The position numbers and the translations under genes were made by a program. This document shows positions 17,175 through 25,782 of a stretch of 64,000 nucleotides of DNA, one piece after another. The first letter of the stretch is position 1; each line of letters begins with the position of its first letter. The stretch spans positions 124,001-188,000 of the forward strand of contig CAWUIB010000005.1 in assembly GCA_963922335.1 (NCBI GenBank), in the 5' to 3' direction. The notes under the pieces are model-generated. The model was not told where the DNA came from. It worked only from the letters and a program-made list of their open reading frames with translations, and made no database searches. The stretch is from CALBPI01 sp963922335 (GTDB lineage: Bacteria; Pseudomonadota; Gammaproteobacteria; Steroidobacterales; Woeseiaceae).

Positions 17175-18109
17175 GTCTCGCTCTCTTTGTGCACGCGGTG
17201 CAGTTGCTCAAATTTCTTCAACGCCGAATCGGCTCGCTCGTATCCGAATGCCACGATCGACTCAGCACGATCAAACTCCCAGAACTGGCAAACATCGCGC
17301 GGCACAGAAATAGTGATGTCGGGCTTGTAGGCCGCCATTTTCAATCTAGCAATGCCGTTCTGCATAATCTCGATAGTCTGAGTCACTGACTGGGCAAAGC
17401 CTGGGTAAGGCGACTGCGGCTTCTCCGCTGGCTCGCGGTTCGGTTTCAATTTGTCAACGAAATCACTGATTGCTTGTGAATATGGATTCGTTTTCGTTAT
17501 CGCCGATTTTTCGGATTCAGGTGCTTGTTCGGGTTCCTCGTCTTGCAAACCTTCGCGCGGCGCGTTGAGATCGACGGCGATGGTCATCGTGCCGGGGTGA
17601 TTCATCGTCGGTGCTATGGGAATTGGATTGACGAGACCACCATCGGCGAGGAGCCGGTCACCGATCACCAATGGTGACATCAGGGTTGGTATCGCGGTCG
17701 AGGCACGTATCGCATTGAACAACGAACCGGACGATATCCAGACTTCCGATTGTTCTTTCAAATCTGTCGCGACAGCCGTGAAACCGATATCGAGCGTTGA
17801 AATTTCCGGATCGCCGACGAGATCGCAGATCGCTTCGATCACTTTGTCGCCCTTGATGATGGAGCCGCGGACGAAGGAGAAGTCCAACAGACGGAGCATA
17901 TCCCGACGCGTCAGGCTCTTTGCCCAGGCTTCATATTCGTCGAGCTTGCCTGCCGCATAAATCCCGCCGATAAGTGCGCCGATCGACGTGCCGGCGATAT
18001 ACCCAACGTCATAGCCTGCTTCTTCAAGACGTCGGATGATCCCGATATGCGCAAGCCCTCGTGCGCCACCGCTACCCAGCGCTAATGCGATTGAAGTCTT
18101 CCTTTCCAT
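17171..18109 (-). CDS. Patatin-like phospholipase, RssA type
   Basis: A 312-residue serine lipid hydrolase of the bacterial patatin family. The oxyanion motif GSGGARG is at 12-18, the nucleophile S42 lies in GTSIG, and the catalytic Asp D157 in the DGG motif (LADGGLVNPIPI). A charged, low-complexity stretch (about 170-225, rich in E, P and K) separates the catalytic domain from a C-terminal segment. The reading frame continues far upstream, across the sigma-54 control region of the divergent operon, so ATG 18109 is chosen: it lies directly before the patatin homology. It is the first gene of a two-gene unit with the SDR. Confidence 0.88.
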   Translation of the reverse strand: MERKTSIALALGSGGARGLAHIGIIRRLEEAGYDVGYIAGTSIGALIGGIYAAGKLDEYEAWAKSLTRRDMLRLLDFSFVRGSIIKGDKVIEAICDLVGDPEISTLDIGFTAVATDLKEQSEVWISSGSLFNAIRASTAIPTLMSPLVIGDRLLADGGLVNPIPIAPTMNHPGTMTIAVDLNAPREGLQDEEPEQAPESEKSAITKTNPYSQAISDFVDKLKPNREPAEKPQSPYPGFAQSVTQTIEIMQNGIARLKMAAYKPDITISVPRDVCQFWEFDRAESIVAFGYERADSALKKFEQLHRVHKESET

Positions 18110-18155
18110 CTTGCGATTGTGCCGTGGGTGCGACCGCGTGGCTATGCAGCGGAAA

Positions 18156-18202
18156 GTGTCCGCAAAAGTGTCCGCTGCGGGCGAGACGGACAGTAGTGTC
18201 CG
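18156..18202 (+). promoter_or_regulatory. Tandem activator-binding repeats (putative NtrC-family UAS)
   Basis: GTGTCCGC occurs at 18156-18163 and again at 18168-18175, exactly 12 bp apart. A perfect inverted repeat, CGGACA at 18187-18192 and TGTCCG at 18197-18202, follows. They lie about 60-125 bp upstream of the sigma-54 promoter, the normal distance for enhancer sites of NtrC-type activators. The activator is probably the response regulator encoded at 23091 in the same operon (inference). Confidence 0.65.
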
Positions 18203-18224
18203 TGAAACCTCGCCAAGCGTTAAA

Positions 18225-18237
18225 AAAAATATTGATA
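18225..18237 (-). promoter_or_regulatory. IHF-like bending site between enhancer and promoter
   Basis: On the minus strand TATCAATATTTTT matches the IHF consensus WATCAANNNNTTR at all defined positions except the last. It sits in an A-rich tract between the activator repeats and the -24/-12 promoter, where IHF normally bends DNA for sigma-54 activation. Confidence 0.5.
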
Positions 18238-18264
18238 AAACAATGATTTGAGAATTTCTGAAGT

Positions 18265-18280
18265 TGGCACAGGGGTTGCA
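18265..18280 (+). promoter_or_regulatory. Sigma-54 (-24/-12) promoter of the ABC exporter operon
   Basis: TGGCAC, 5 bp, then TTGCA gives a complete match to the RpoN consensus, with GG at 18266-18267 and GC at 18278-18279 spaced correctly. Transcription should start near 18291, about 17 bp before the first small gene. The operon also encodes an NtrC-family activator and a kinase, which supports autoregulated sigma-54 control. Confidence 0.85.
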
Positions 18281-18307
18281 ATCGTGTCCTCGAGACACGG
18301 GAGTTGA

Positions 18308-18490
18308 ATGATGAGACTGGAACTTCGTACACGACTGATCACTCTGGCCGGCGGGATCGTACTGGCGCTGGCGGAGATCGCGCTGGCGAGCGTCTGGGAT
18401 CTTGCACAGTCGCGTGACCTCAATGATTTCGAACCGCACTGCTGCGAGGTTGCTGACGAGAGAACGTTCAATCCCGGGAGTGAAGGCTAA
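18308..18490 (+). CDS. Small secreted or membrane peptide leading the exporter operon
   Basis: I do not recognise this 60-codon gene. It has a GGGAG ribosome-binding site (18299-18303), two adjacent ATG codons, a basic N-terminus (RLELRTR), a hydrophobic core (about 10-27) and a plausible signal peptidase site after ALA at residue 27. The mature part would be 33 residues, acidic, with a Cys-Cys pair in EPHCCEV. Its stop overlaps the adaptor start by one base (TAATG), and it is the first gene after the sigma-54 promoter, so it is very likely translated. It could be an exported substrate, a signal to the kinase or a small membrane regulator. Confidence 0.6.
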   Translation: MMRLELRTRLITLAGGIVLALAEIALASVWDLAQSRDLNDFEPHCCEVADERTFNPGSEG

Positions 18491-19794
18491 TGGCGCTTCA
18501 ACCAATCTCGGGCAGCAAGGGCGAGGGCATGATGCGGGATACCTCTGCCCAGGATGTCGTCATCACCCGTCGAGGCAAGAAGCCAGTCTGGCTTGCGATC
18601 GGTGCGGTTGTGGCAGTTGCACTGGCCTTCGTTGTTTGGAAAGTCGGTTCGCAATGGGCGCAGAGCGACTTGTCTGTGGCGCGCGAGCGGCTGCGCACGG
18701 GTGTCGTGACGGAAGGGGTATTCATCCGGGATATCCCGATCCAGGGGGTCATCGTTGCTGCGGTTAAACCAACGGTGTTCGCACCCTCCGCGGGGAGAGT
18801 GACGCTCGCGGTGGCTGCGGGCGACGTTGTCACAGCGGGCGATGTGGTCGCGACGGTGGAGAGTCCGGAGTTGCGCAGCAATCTTGAACAAGCGCAGGCA
18901 GAACTGAGCGCCCAGCGCACCGAAGCCGATCGTGCGGCAATCGAAGGGCGCCAGGTCGATCTTCAGAACCAACAGGCGGTTGATCTTGCGCGCGTCGCAA
19001 TCACAGCCGCGCAACGTGAACTGAGGCGAGCGGAGGCATCCTGGGAGTATCAGGTCATTTCGCGCCAGGATCTGGAACAAGCGCAGGATGAGGTCGAGCG
19101 CGCTGAGCTCGAATACGCGCATCGTCAGGCTGACGCCGACCTCTATCGAGAGCGTTTCGACTTTGAGCAGGCGGCATCTGAGCTCACGGTGCGCCAACAG
19201 GCGCTTCGCGTGACAGAGCTTCAGCGGCAATTCGACGAATTGACGGTGCGCGCGCCGGTCACCGGGATTGTCGGCACGCTATCAGTTGAAGACCGAGCTG
19301 CCGTAACCGCGGACAGCCCGATCCTGAATATTGTTGACCTCACTCAGCTTGAGCTTGAGGTGCCGCTGGCCCAGGGCTATGCAGACGACATCGCAATCGG
19401 TATGAGCGGCACAGTCAGCTACGACGGGAAGACCTACGCGGCGATCGTGTCATCGATTTCGCCTGAGGTTGAAAACAATACCGTTGCGACGCGTCTACGC
19501 TTCAGTGATTTGCAACCGCAGGGATTGCGACAGAACCAGCGACTCACCGGAAAAATTGAACTGGATCGTTTGTCGAATGCGGTTCAAGTGCCGCGCGGTG
19601 CCTGGTTCGACAGTGAAGCAGGCCGAGCGGCCTACGTCATCGAGGGCGATTTCGCTCTGCGTCGCCGCATTGTTGCAGGAGCGGCGAGTGCGCAATCAAT
19701 ACAAATTCTGGAAGGTCTTGCGCCAGGCGAGTCCGTGGTGCTGTCCAACACCACGGGCTTTGAAGGCCAAGATCGAATCTTGCTAACCCAATAA
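18490..19794 (+). CDS. Periplasmic adaptor (membrane fusion protein) of an ABC exporter, MacA-like
   Basis: A 434-residue HlyD/MacA-family protein linking an inner-membrane ABC transporter to the periplasm or an outer-membrane channel. It has one N-terminal membrane helix (about 32-50), a biotinyl-lipoyl half-motif (AGDVVTAGDVVATVESPEL) and a long alpha-helical hairpin rich in Q, E and R (about 130-245). The second lipoyl half follows (VRAPVTGIVGTL), then beta-barrel and membrane-proximal domains. The cytoplasmic N-terminal tail of about 30 residues is longer than in MacA. The start overlaps the small upstream gene (TAATG), and the ATPase and two permeases follow. Confidence 0.88.
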   Translation: MALQPISGSKGEGMMRDTSAQDVVITRRGKKPVWLAIGAVVAVALAFVVWKVGSQWAQSDLSVARERLRTGVVTEGVFIRDIPIQGVIVAAVKPTVFAPSAGRVTLAVAAGDVVTAGDVVATVESPELRSNLEQAQAELSAQRTEADRAAIEGRQVDLQNQQAVDLARVAITAAQRELRRAEASWEYQVISRQDLEQAQDEVERAELEYAHRQADADLYRERFDFEQAASELTVRQQALRVTELQRQFDELTVRAPVTGIVGTLSVEDRAAVTADSPILNIVDLTQLELEVPLAQGYADDIAIGMSGTVSYDGKTYAAIVSSISPEVENNTVATRLRFSDLQPQGLRQNQRLTGKIELDRLSNAVQVPRGAWFDSEAGRAAYVIEGDFALRRRIVAGAASAQSIQILEGLAPGESVVLSNTTGFEGQDRILLTQ

Positions 19795-19819
19795 CCACCT
19801 TCATCAGGAGATACACAAC

Positions 19820-20539
19820 ATGCTGTCCATGAAATCCATTACCAAGGTCTATCAGGCCGGAGTTATCGAGACGCACGCGTTGCGCAGCCTGTCGCTGGAG
19901 GTTGAAGGGGGCGAGTTTGTCGCTGTTACAGGTCCTTCGGGGTCGGGTAAAACGACTTTCCTGAACATCGCGGGGTTGCTGGAAGCGCCCAGCTCAGGCA
20001 GTTACATCCTCGATGGTACGGACGTGTCAACGATGCGCGATCGCGCTCGATCACAAACCCGCAACGAGAAGATTGGGTTCATCTTCCAGGGGTTCAATCT
20101 GATTCCGGATCTGAATATTTTCGACAACGTTGATGTGCCACTGCGTTATCGCGGTTGGTCCGGTAAGGAACGTCGCGAACGCATCGACGAAGCGTTGGAT
20201 CTCGTCGGTCTATCCGCACGCAAGCAACACTTGCCTTCGCAGTTGTCGGGTGGCCAACAGCAGCGCGTCGCCATCGCCCGAGCGCTTGCCGGCAATCCGA
20301 AACTGTTGCTGGCCGACGAACCCACGGGGAACCTTGATTCATTGATGGCACGTCAGGTGATGGAGCTGCTTGAAGAAATTAACGCCGCAGGCACGACCAT
20401 TATCATGGTGACGCATGATCCCGAGCTCGCGCGTCGAGCAGGACGCAATGTGCATTTGCTGGATGGTCAGGTATCGGATTTCCAGCCGATTGAGCCACCG
20501 CCGGCCGAGTCCGATGATGCCGTCGCGCAGGTCGCCTGA
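19820..20539 (+). CDS. ABC transporter ATP-binding protein, MacB/LolD type
   Basis: A 239-residue ATPase of the MacB/LolD/FtsE group that powers the mechanotransmission exporter formed with the adjacent FtsX-type permeases. It has Walker A GPSGSGKT at 38-45, the Q-loop FIFQGFNLIPDL, signature LSGGQQQR at 142-149, Walker B LLLADEPTGNLDS (162-174) and the switch His in VTHDPE. AGGAG (19807-19811) lies 8 bp before the ATG and serves as ribosome-binding site. Unlike MacB, ATPase and membrane domain are on separate polypeptides. Confidence 0.92.
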   Translation: MLSMKSITKVYQAGVIETHALRSLSLEVEGGEFVAVTGPSGSGKTTFLNIAGLLEAPSSGSYILDGTDVSTMRDRARSQTRNEKIGFIFQGFNLIPDLNIFDNVDVPLRYRGWSGKERRERIDEALDLVGLSARKQHLPSQLSGGQQQRVAIARALAGNPKLLLADEPTGNLDSLMARQVMELLEEINAAGTTIIMVTHDPELARRAGRNVHLLDGQVSDFQPIEPPPAESDDAVAQVA

Positions 20540-20550
20540 GGAATATCGAG

Positions 20551-21867
20551 ATGCTTAGCTACTACATCCGCCTTGCTTGGTTATCGCTCAAGCGCAACCC
20601 GTTATTGTCATCGCTGATGGTCGGCGCAATTGCGCTCGGCATCGGCGTCTCGATGACCACGCTGACCCTGTTCTATGTCATGTCCTCAGATCCATTGCCG
20701 TTCAAGAGCGATCGTGTGTTCGCGGTCCAGATGGATACCTGGGGGCCGGATGAGCCGGCGAATCAAAGGGGCGGTGGGTCACCTCCGGTTCAAATGACCT
20801 ACCGTGACGCAATGGCGCTGATGGAGTCGGATATCCCAACACATCAAGCGACGATGCTACACCGCGGGTTCGCTGTGAGAACAGAGGACGAGAATGTGCG
20901 TCTCCAACGTCTGGCAGCGCGTGCAACTTATAACGGTTTTTTCCCAATGTTCGACGTGCCGTTTATCTACGGTGGGCCATGGGACGACCGCGCTGATGAA
21001 AATGCTGACCAGGTGGTCGTGCTGTCGAAGGAAAGCAATGAGAAATTCTTTGGCGGCCAGGATTCCGTGGGCAACACGATCTTTCTGGACTCCGTTCCGT
21101 TCCGCGTGGTCGGGGTTATCGATTCGTGGCAACCGACGCCCGTCTTTTACGATCTGAACAATGGCGCATGGTCGTCCACCGAGGACATGTTCGTTCCATT
21201 CCAAATTCCGATTACCTGGGAATACGGAGCACACGGGAGCACCAACTGCTGGAAGCCGGAGAAACTAGAGAACTATCAGGACTCCTTGCAGAGCGAGTGC
21301 GTTTGGGTTCAGCACTGGGTACAACTGGACAGTGCTGAGCAGCGTGAAGCATTCCATGCGTTCATGGATGGTTATGCAAACGAGCAGAAGGAGTTTGGCC
21401 GGTTCCAGCGCCCATTGGATAACCGAACAACCAACGTCATGGACTGGTTGGAGTACATGGAAGTGGTCGGTGACGATAACCGCCTGTTGGTGGTTTTGTC
21501 CTTGATGTTCCTTCTGATCTGTCTCCTCAACACCGTGGGGTTGATGTTAGCGAAGTTTCTCAATCGCGCGCCTCTGGTGGGCGTTCGACGCGCCCTTGGG
21601 GCCAGCAAGCGTGACGTTGCGCTCCAGCACGGGGTTGAGGTCATGTTTATCGGGCTTCTCGGCGGCCTGGGCGGTCTCGTGTTGTCGTATCTAGGTCTTC
21701 TGGCCGTGCGCAATTGGTACACGGGCTACGAATACCTGGCGCGTTTGAACCCTGAGATGATTGCCACTGCCGTCGTGTTGGCACTCGCCGCCGCAGTGAT
21801 CGCCGGTTTGTATCCCACCTGGCATATCACTCGCATCCAGCCTGCAGTCCATCTGAAGACCCAATAA
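20551..21867 (+). CDS. ABC transporter permease, FtsX/MacB type (subunit 1)
   Basis: A 438-residue inner-membrane permease with the MacB-type architecture. TM1 is at about 20-44, a large periplasmic domain follows (about 50-310, with short aromatic segments such as DTWGPDEPANQRGG), and a C-terminal group of three membrane helices carries the FtsX core (GVRRALGASKRDV). With the next gene it should form the heterodimeric membrane part of the exporter. The periplasmic domain contains two cysteines (in STNCWKPE and SECVWVQ) that could form a disulfide. It lies 11 bp after the ATPase gene. Confidence 0.88.
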   Translation: MLSYYIRLAWLSLKRNPLLSSLMVGAIALGIGVSMTTLTLFYVMSSDPLPFKSDRVFAVQMDTWGPDEPANQRGGGSPPVQMTYRDAMALMESDIPTHQATMLHRGFAVRTEDENVRLQRLAARATYNGFFPMFDVPFIYGGPWDDRADENADQVVVLSKESNEKFFGGQDSVGNTIFLDSVPFRVVGVIDSWQPTPVFYDLNNGAWSSTEDMFVPFQIPITWEYGAHGSTNCWKPEKLENYQDSLQSECVWVQHWVQLDSAEQREAFHAFMDGYANEQKEFGRFQRPLDNRTTNVMDWLEYMEVVGDDNRLLVVLSLMFLLICLLNTVGLMLAKFLNRAPLVGVRRALGASKRDVALQHGVEVMFIGLLGGLGGLVLSYLGLLAVRNWYTGYEYLARLNPEMIATAVVLALAAAVIAGLYPTWHITRIQPAVHLKTQ

Positions 21868-21881
21868 GCGGAGAAGCAATA

Positions 21882-23078
21882 ATGGAAATCAAACCCATCC
21901 TCAGCACGCTGTTACGTAACAAGACAGGCGCCGTGCTGATCGCGCTGCAAATTGCTTTGACGATGGCCGTCGTGGTGAACGCAGTTGTGGTCATTCAGGA
22001 TCGTGCTGAGACTATCGCTATGCCGACTGGCGTTGATGTCGATCAGCTGATTATGGCCCGCGCATTTTCGTTCAACGACGAGGAAGACCCGAGAGCGGTT
22101 ATTGAAAATGATCTCGCTGTGCTTCGGGCAATACCGGGCGTACAAAACGTAACGAAAATCTCGACCATGCCATTGAGCAACAGCGGCAGTTCCTCAACCT
22201 TCAGGGTCAGCGATGCGGACAACGCTGCATCAATCAATCTGGCGTATTACCAGTCTGACACGCATTCGCTCGATACCCTCGGTCTGGAGCTCACTCGCGG
22301 CCGATGGTTCCGTGATGATGAGGTGACCTATCAACCCGACGGTGGATACGCACCGACGATGGTCGTGCTTTCGGACTACGCCGCCGACACCATGTATCCC
22401 GATGAGGATCCGATTGGCAAATTCATGTACAACTCGTTGGGCGATGCGATCGAGGTGATTGGTACCTACGACCAGTTATCGAAACCTTGGTATGGGTGGG
22501 GCAACTTCTACGAGACCGCCATTTTTCCAATTGTCGATCTGAATGCACCTCTGGTACTGCGTGTTGATGCAAACCAGCGAGACACATTGATTCCAGCCAT
22601 TGATGAGGCACTCGCGGAGATTGATCGAGAACGTTTGATAGGGACCACGAGAGCGCATACCGATATAGTGGCGAGGACGTTCGAGCGTGATGTCGCCATG
22701 AATCGAATGTTGACTGTGGTCATGACGCTAGTCGTAATCATCACGGCGTTGGGAATTGTCGGTCTTGCGAGTTTCAGTGTTATGCAGCGGCGCAAGCAAA
22801 TCGGTACACGACGCGCAATCGGGGCCCAGCGATTTCACATCCTGCGGTACTTCCTTACCGAGAATTGGCTGATTACTACCTTTGGTATTGTCCTCGGCCT
22901 CGGATTGACGTTTGCGCTGAACTCGCTCTTGATCAACCAGTACAATCTACCCAAATTGGACCCGGTGATGTTGCCACTGGCGGTGCTTGGACTTTGGGGG
23001 GTGGGCCTGGTGGCGACACTCGGTCCGGCACGCAACGCAGCCGCCGTTGATCCTGCAATCGCGACTCGTAGTATCTGA
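21882..23078 (+). CDS. ABC transporter permease, FtsX/MacB type (subunit 2)
   Basis: A 398-residue FtsX-type permease paralogous to the preceding gene. It has TM1 at about 15-37, a periplasmic domain (about 40-275) and three C-terminal helices with the core segment QIGTRRAIGAQRFHILRY. The two permeases differ strongly in sequence and length, so the transporter is probably a heterodimer rather than a MacB homodimer. An FtsX pair plus separate ATPase plus HlyD adaptor resembles peptide, lipoprotein or antibiotic exporters of the MacAB class; the substrate is not evident. It lies 14 bp after the first permease and 12 bp before the regulator gene. Confidence 0.88.
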   Translation: MEIKPILSTLLRNKTGAVLIALQIALTMAVVVNAVVVIQDRAETIAMPTGVDVDQLIMARAFSFNDEEDPRAVIENDLAVLRAIPGVQNVTKISTMPLSNSGSSSTFRVSDADNAASINLAYYQSDTHSLDTLGLELTRGRWFRDDEVTYQPDGGYAPTMVVLSDYAADTMYPDEDPIGKFMYNSLGDAIEVIGTYDQLSKPWYGWGNFYETAIFPIVDLNAPLVLRVDANQRDTLIPAIDEALAEIDRERLIGTTRAHTDIVARTFERDVAMNRMLTVVMTLVVIITALGIVGLASFSVMQRRKQIGTRRAIGAQRFHILRYFLTENWLITTFGIVLGLGLTFALNSLLINQYNLPKLDPVMLPLAVLGLWGVGLVATLGPARNAAAVDPAIATRSI

Positions 23079-23090
23079 GAGAGCTAGTTG

Positions 23091-24440
23091 ATGACACGTG
23101 TGCTCGTCATAGACGACAACGAGGGGGTAAGGGACGCCCTGAGACTGCTGTTGGAGCTCAGCGATTACGAGGTAGGCACAGCAGCGACTCCACGAGCGGG
23201 GTTGGCTGATCTTGCGGCGAACCCGACAGATCTCGTCATTCAGGACATGAACTTTGAGGAGGAGAAAACCTCCGGTAGTGAGGGCGCGCAGCTCTTCGAA
23301 GAGATTCGCGTCCAATACCCGGACATGCCGGTGATTCTCCTGACTGCCTGGACCAACCTTGAGATGGCGGTATCGTTGGTCAAACAGGGGGCAGCGGACT
23401 ACCTCGGCAAGCCGTGGGACGACAATCGACTTATGACGACAGTCAGGAATCTAGTCGATCTGAGTGCCGCGAGAAGTCGATCGCGTGAGCTTGCCTTGGA
23501 ACGATCGAGAACACGCGCGGCGCTCGAGGCGGATTTTGACCTTCGCGGCATCGTATACGTCTCCGAGGCCATGCACGAGGTGGTGAGCCTTGCATGTCGC
23601 GTGGCAGCCTCAGACATCAGCGTGCTGATCACCGGTCCGAATGGTGCGGGGAAAGAGAAGCTCGCAGAAATCGTGCAGGCGAATTCCAGCGAGGCGAGTG
23701 GACCTTTTATCCGTGTGAACGCGGGCGGTCTTCCGGGCGCGCTTCTTGAGGCAGAATTGTTCGGCGCTGAACCAGGCGCGTATACGGGCCTCACGAAGAC
23801 CCGCATTGGGCGCTTTGAGGCTGCCGACGGCGGCACCCTGTTTCTGGACGAAATCGGCAATTTGTCGGCCGAGGGGCAGAACCGCTTGCTACGTGTTCTG
23901 CAGTCCGGTGAGTTCGAGCGACTGGGTTCATCCGAAACCCGACGTGTAAAGGTCCGCGTCATCAGTGCAACCAACGCAGACCTCAAGACTGCGATCGCAA
24001 AGGGCGATTTTCGTGAAGATCTCTACTATCGATTGAATGTCATCGAGTTGAGAATCCCGGCCTTGGTCGATAGGCCGGGTGATGCGGCAGCGCTGGCAAA
24101 CCATTTTCTGGATGAGGAAAAACGATTCTCAGCCGCTGCGCTGCGAGTGCTCGAGACGCAAAGCTGGGAGGGCAATGTCCGCGAGTTGCAGAACCTTGTG
24201 AAACGTGCACAAGTGCTATCCAGTGAAGACGTTATAGACATCGATGCACTCGGACTGCAGAGTAGCGTGCTGTCGACGAGTCTTCCGGAGCCGAGTGAGG
24301 CGGACGTTCGGGTCGCGCTTCGCAACCATGGCAACGTCGTTGCGCGAGCGGCGCGTGAGCTCGGTATGAGTCGGCAGGCGCTCTATCGTCGTATGGTCAA
24401 ATTCGGGTTGCATGAGTCCACCAACAGAGACGCAGAATAG
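23091..24440 (+). CDS. Sigma-54-dependent response regulator, NtrC family
   Basis: A three-domain enhancer-binding protein, 449 residues from ATG 23091 (TTG three bases earlier is possible). The receiver carries the acidic pair in VIDDNEG, the phosphoacceptor Asp in VIQDMNF (residue 52) and the KPW lysine. The AAA+ domain has Walker A GPNGAGKEK (about 182-190), Walker B GGTLFLDEIGN and the arginine-rich YYRLNVIELR segment. The sigma-54 contact loop normally reads GAFTGA but here is GAYTGL. The Fis-type helix-turn-helix closes the protein (NVVARAARELGMSRQALYRRM). It lies downstream of the exporter genes and overlaps the kinase gene by 29 bp; the upstream repeats at 18156-18202 are its likely target. 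Confidence 0.93.
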   Translation: MTRVLVIDDNEGVRDALRLLLELSDYEVGTAATPRAGLADLAANPTDLVIQDMNFEEEKTSGSEGAQLFEEIRVQYPDMPVILLTAWTNLEMAVSLVKQGAADYLGKPWDDNRLMTTVRNLVDLSAARSRSRELALERSRTRAALEADFDLRGIVYVSEAMHEVVSLACRVAASDISVLITGPNGAGKEKLAEIVQANSSEASGPFIRVNAGGLPGALLEAELFGAEPGAYTGLTKTRIGRFEAADGGTLFLDEIGNLSAEGQNRLLRVLQSGEFERLGSSETRRVKVRVISATNADLKTAIAKGDFREDLYYRLNVIELRIPALVDRPGDAAALANHFLDEEKRFSAAALRVLETQSWEGNVRELQNLVKRAQVLSSEDVIDIDALGLQSSVLSTSLPEPSEADVRVALRNHGNVVARAARELGMSRQALYRRMVKFGLHESTNRDAE

Positions 24441-25782
24441 CTTCCGATTCAGCCGTCCCGGGAAAATGATCCTGGGATCGACGTTGGTCATGGCAGTGAC
24501 GATCGGGGTTTTGTTCATGATCGTCCGCTGGACTGACTCATGGACGCTCGGGACTAGCGTGTCGATTGCTTTATCCCTTTTTGGCTATTGGCTGATCACC
24601 CGCTGGCTATTCGCTGCGGACGATACTCGCATCCAGGCCTTGATCGATAGCGCCGATAGTCTTCGCGATGCGGATTTCAGTTTCACGATTGCAAATCGTC
24701 GGGATGATGAAATCGGAACGCTGGTAAAAGCCTACAACAGCATGGTGTCAACCCTGCGGACCGAGCGGCAGAATCTGCATCAGCGGGAGCTGATGCTGGA
24801 TACGGTCATTCAGGCATCGCCACTTGCTTTGGTGCTGACCAACGAGAATGACCACGTAATCTACGCGAACGGCACTGCACGTCAGTTGTTTGCAAACGGA
24901 AAGCGCTTCGCTGGACGGAAATTCCTGCAGGAGGTCGTCGGCGATCAGCCGGTTGAGCTGCGTGAGGCGCTAACGGCTGGGCAAGATGCCATGGTCAGCG
25001 TGACAACCGCAAAGGAGCAAGAACGCTATCATCTCTCGTGCAGTGAATTCACGCTAAACGCCCGTAACCATCGACTCTTCCTGCTGAAGCGCTTGACCCA
25101 GGAGTTGAATCGACAGGAAGTCGCAACGTGGAAAAAAGTAATTCGATTGATTGGTCACGAATTGAATAACTCTTTGGCGCCGATATCGTCGATGGCGCAT
25201 TCCGCGAAGCTGTTGTCTTCGCGTGGGGACAGTGTTCGAGTTGAAGAGGTTCTTGAGACGATTGCGCAACGAAGCCAACGCCTGAAAGAGTTTATCGAGA
25301 GCTACTCGAAGTTTGCGAAGCTGCCTTCGCCACAGATCCAGAGTATCAATTGGGACGCGTTTTTTACGTCGCTGAAGGGATTGCAGCCGTTTCAGTATGA
25401 ACCGGAGAGCAACGGTTTGATGGGTGCTGGAGATCCGAAACAGCTCGAACAGGTTTTTATTAACCTGTGTAAGAATGCGGTCGAGTCGGAATCGGCGATT
25501 GATGACATTGTTGTGAGACTCCAGATACGCGATGAGGGCACGGAAATCGTGGTCGCTGACCGAGGCAAAGGCATGAGTGAAGAGGCTTTGGCAAGCGCGC
25601 TGTTGCCCTTTTACAGCACCAAGCGAGAGGGCTCGGGTCTTGGGTTGTCACTTGCACGCGAGATCGTAGATGCACATTCGGGTAACATCAGCCTGCGCAA
25701 TCGAACGCGTGGTGGTCTCAGTGTCAGGATTTGGTTGCCCACCACAAGCGTTCGCGCGCAGACGGCAAAGGTGTCTCCCTAA
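24412..25782 (+). CDS. Sensor histidine kinase, NtrY/NtrB type
   Basis: A 456-residue membrane kinase paired with the preceding regulator. It has two close membrane helices (about 19-39 and 45-64) with a very short periplasmic loop, then HAMP (about 65-120, DDEIGTLVKAYN) and a PAS-like domain (about 128-230). The H-box HELNNSLAPI contains H249, and the ATPase domain has N-box NLCKNAVES, VADRGKGM and GSGLGLSLAREIVDAHSG. The short periplasmic loop suggests it senses the membrane or a transporter state rather than a large ligand (inference). Its stop overlaps the next start by one base (TAATG). Confidence 0.92.
   Translation: MSPPTETQNSFRFSRPGKMILGSTLVMAVTIGVLFMIVRWTDSWTLGTSVSIALSLFGYWLITRWLFAADDTRIQALIDSADSLRDADFSFTIANRRDDEIGTLVKAYNSMVSTLRTERQNLHQRELMLDTVIQASPLALVLTNENDHVIYANGTARQLFANGKRFAGRKFLQEVVGDQPVELREALTAGQDAMVSVTTAKEQERYHLSCSEFTLNARNHRLFLLKRLTQELNRQEVATWKKVIRLIGHELNNSLAPISSMAHSAKLLSSRGDSVRVEEVLETIAQRSQRLKEFIESYSKFAKLPSPQIQSINWDAFFTSLKGLQPFQYEPESNGLMGAGDPKQLEQVFINLCKNAVESESAIDDIVVRLQIRDEGTEIVVADRGKGMSEEALASALLPFYSTKREGSGLGLSLAREIVDAHSGNISLRNRTRGGLSVRIWLPTTSVRAQTAKVSP

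Noticed and set aside
18110..18505. N-terminal extension of the patatin frame across the divergent control region
   Set aside because: It would read through the sigma-54 promoter, the enhancer repeats and the small peptide gene; the extra residues show no domain, and patatin homology starts at ATG 18109.
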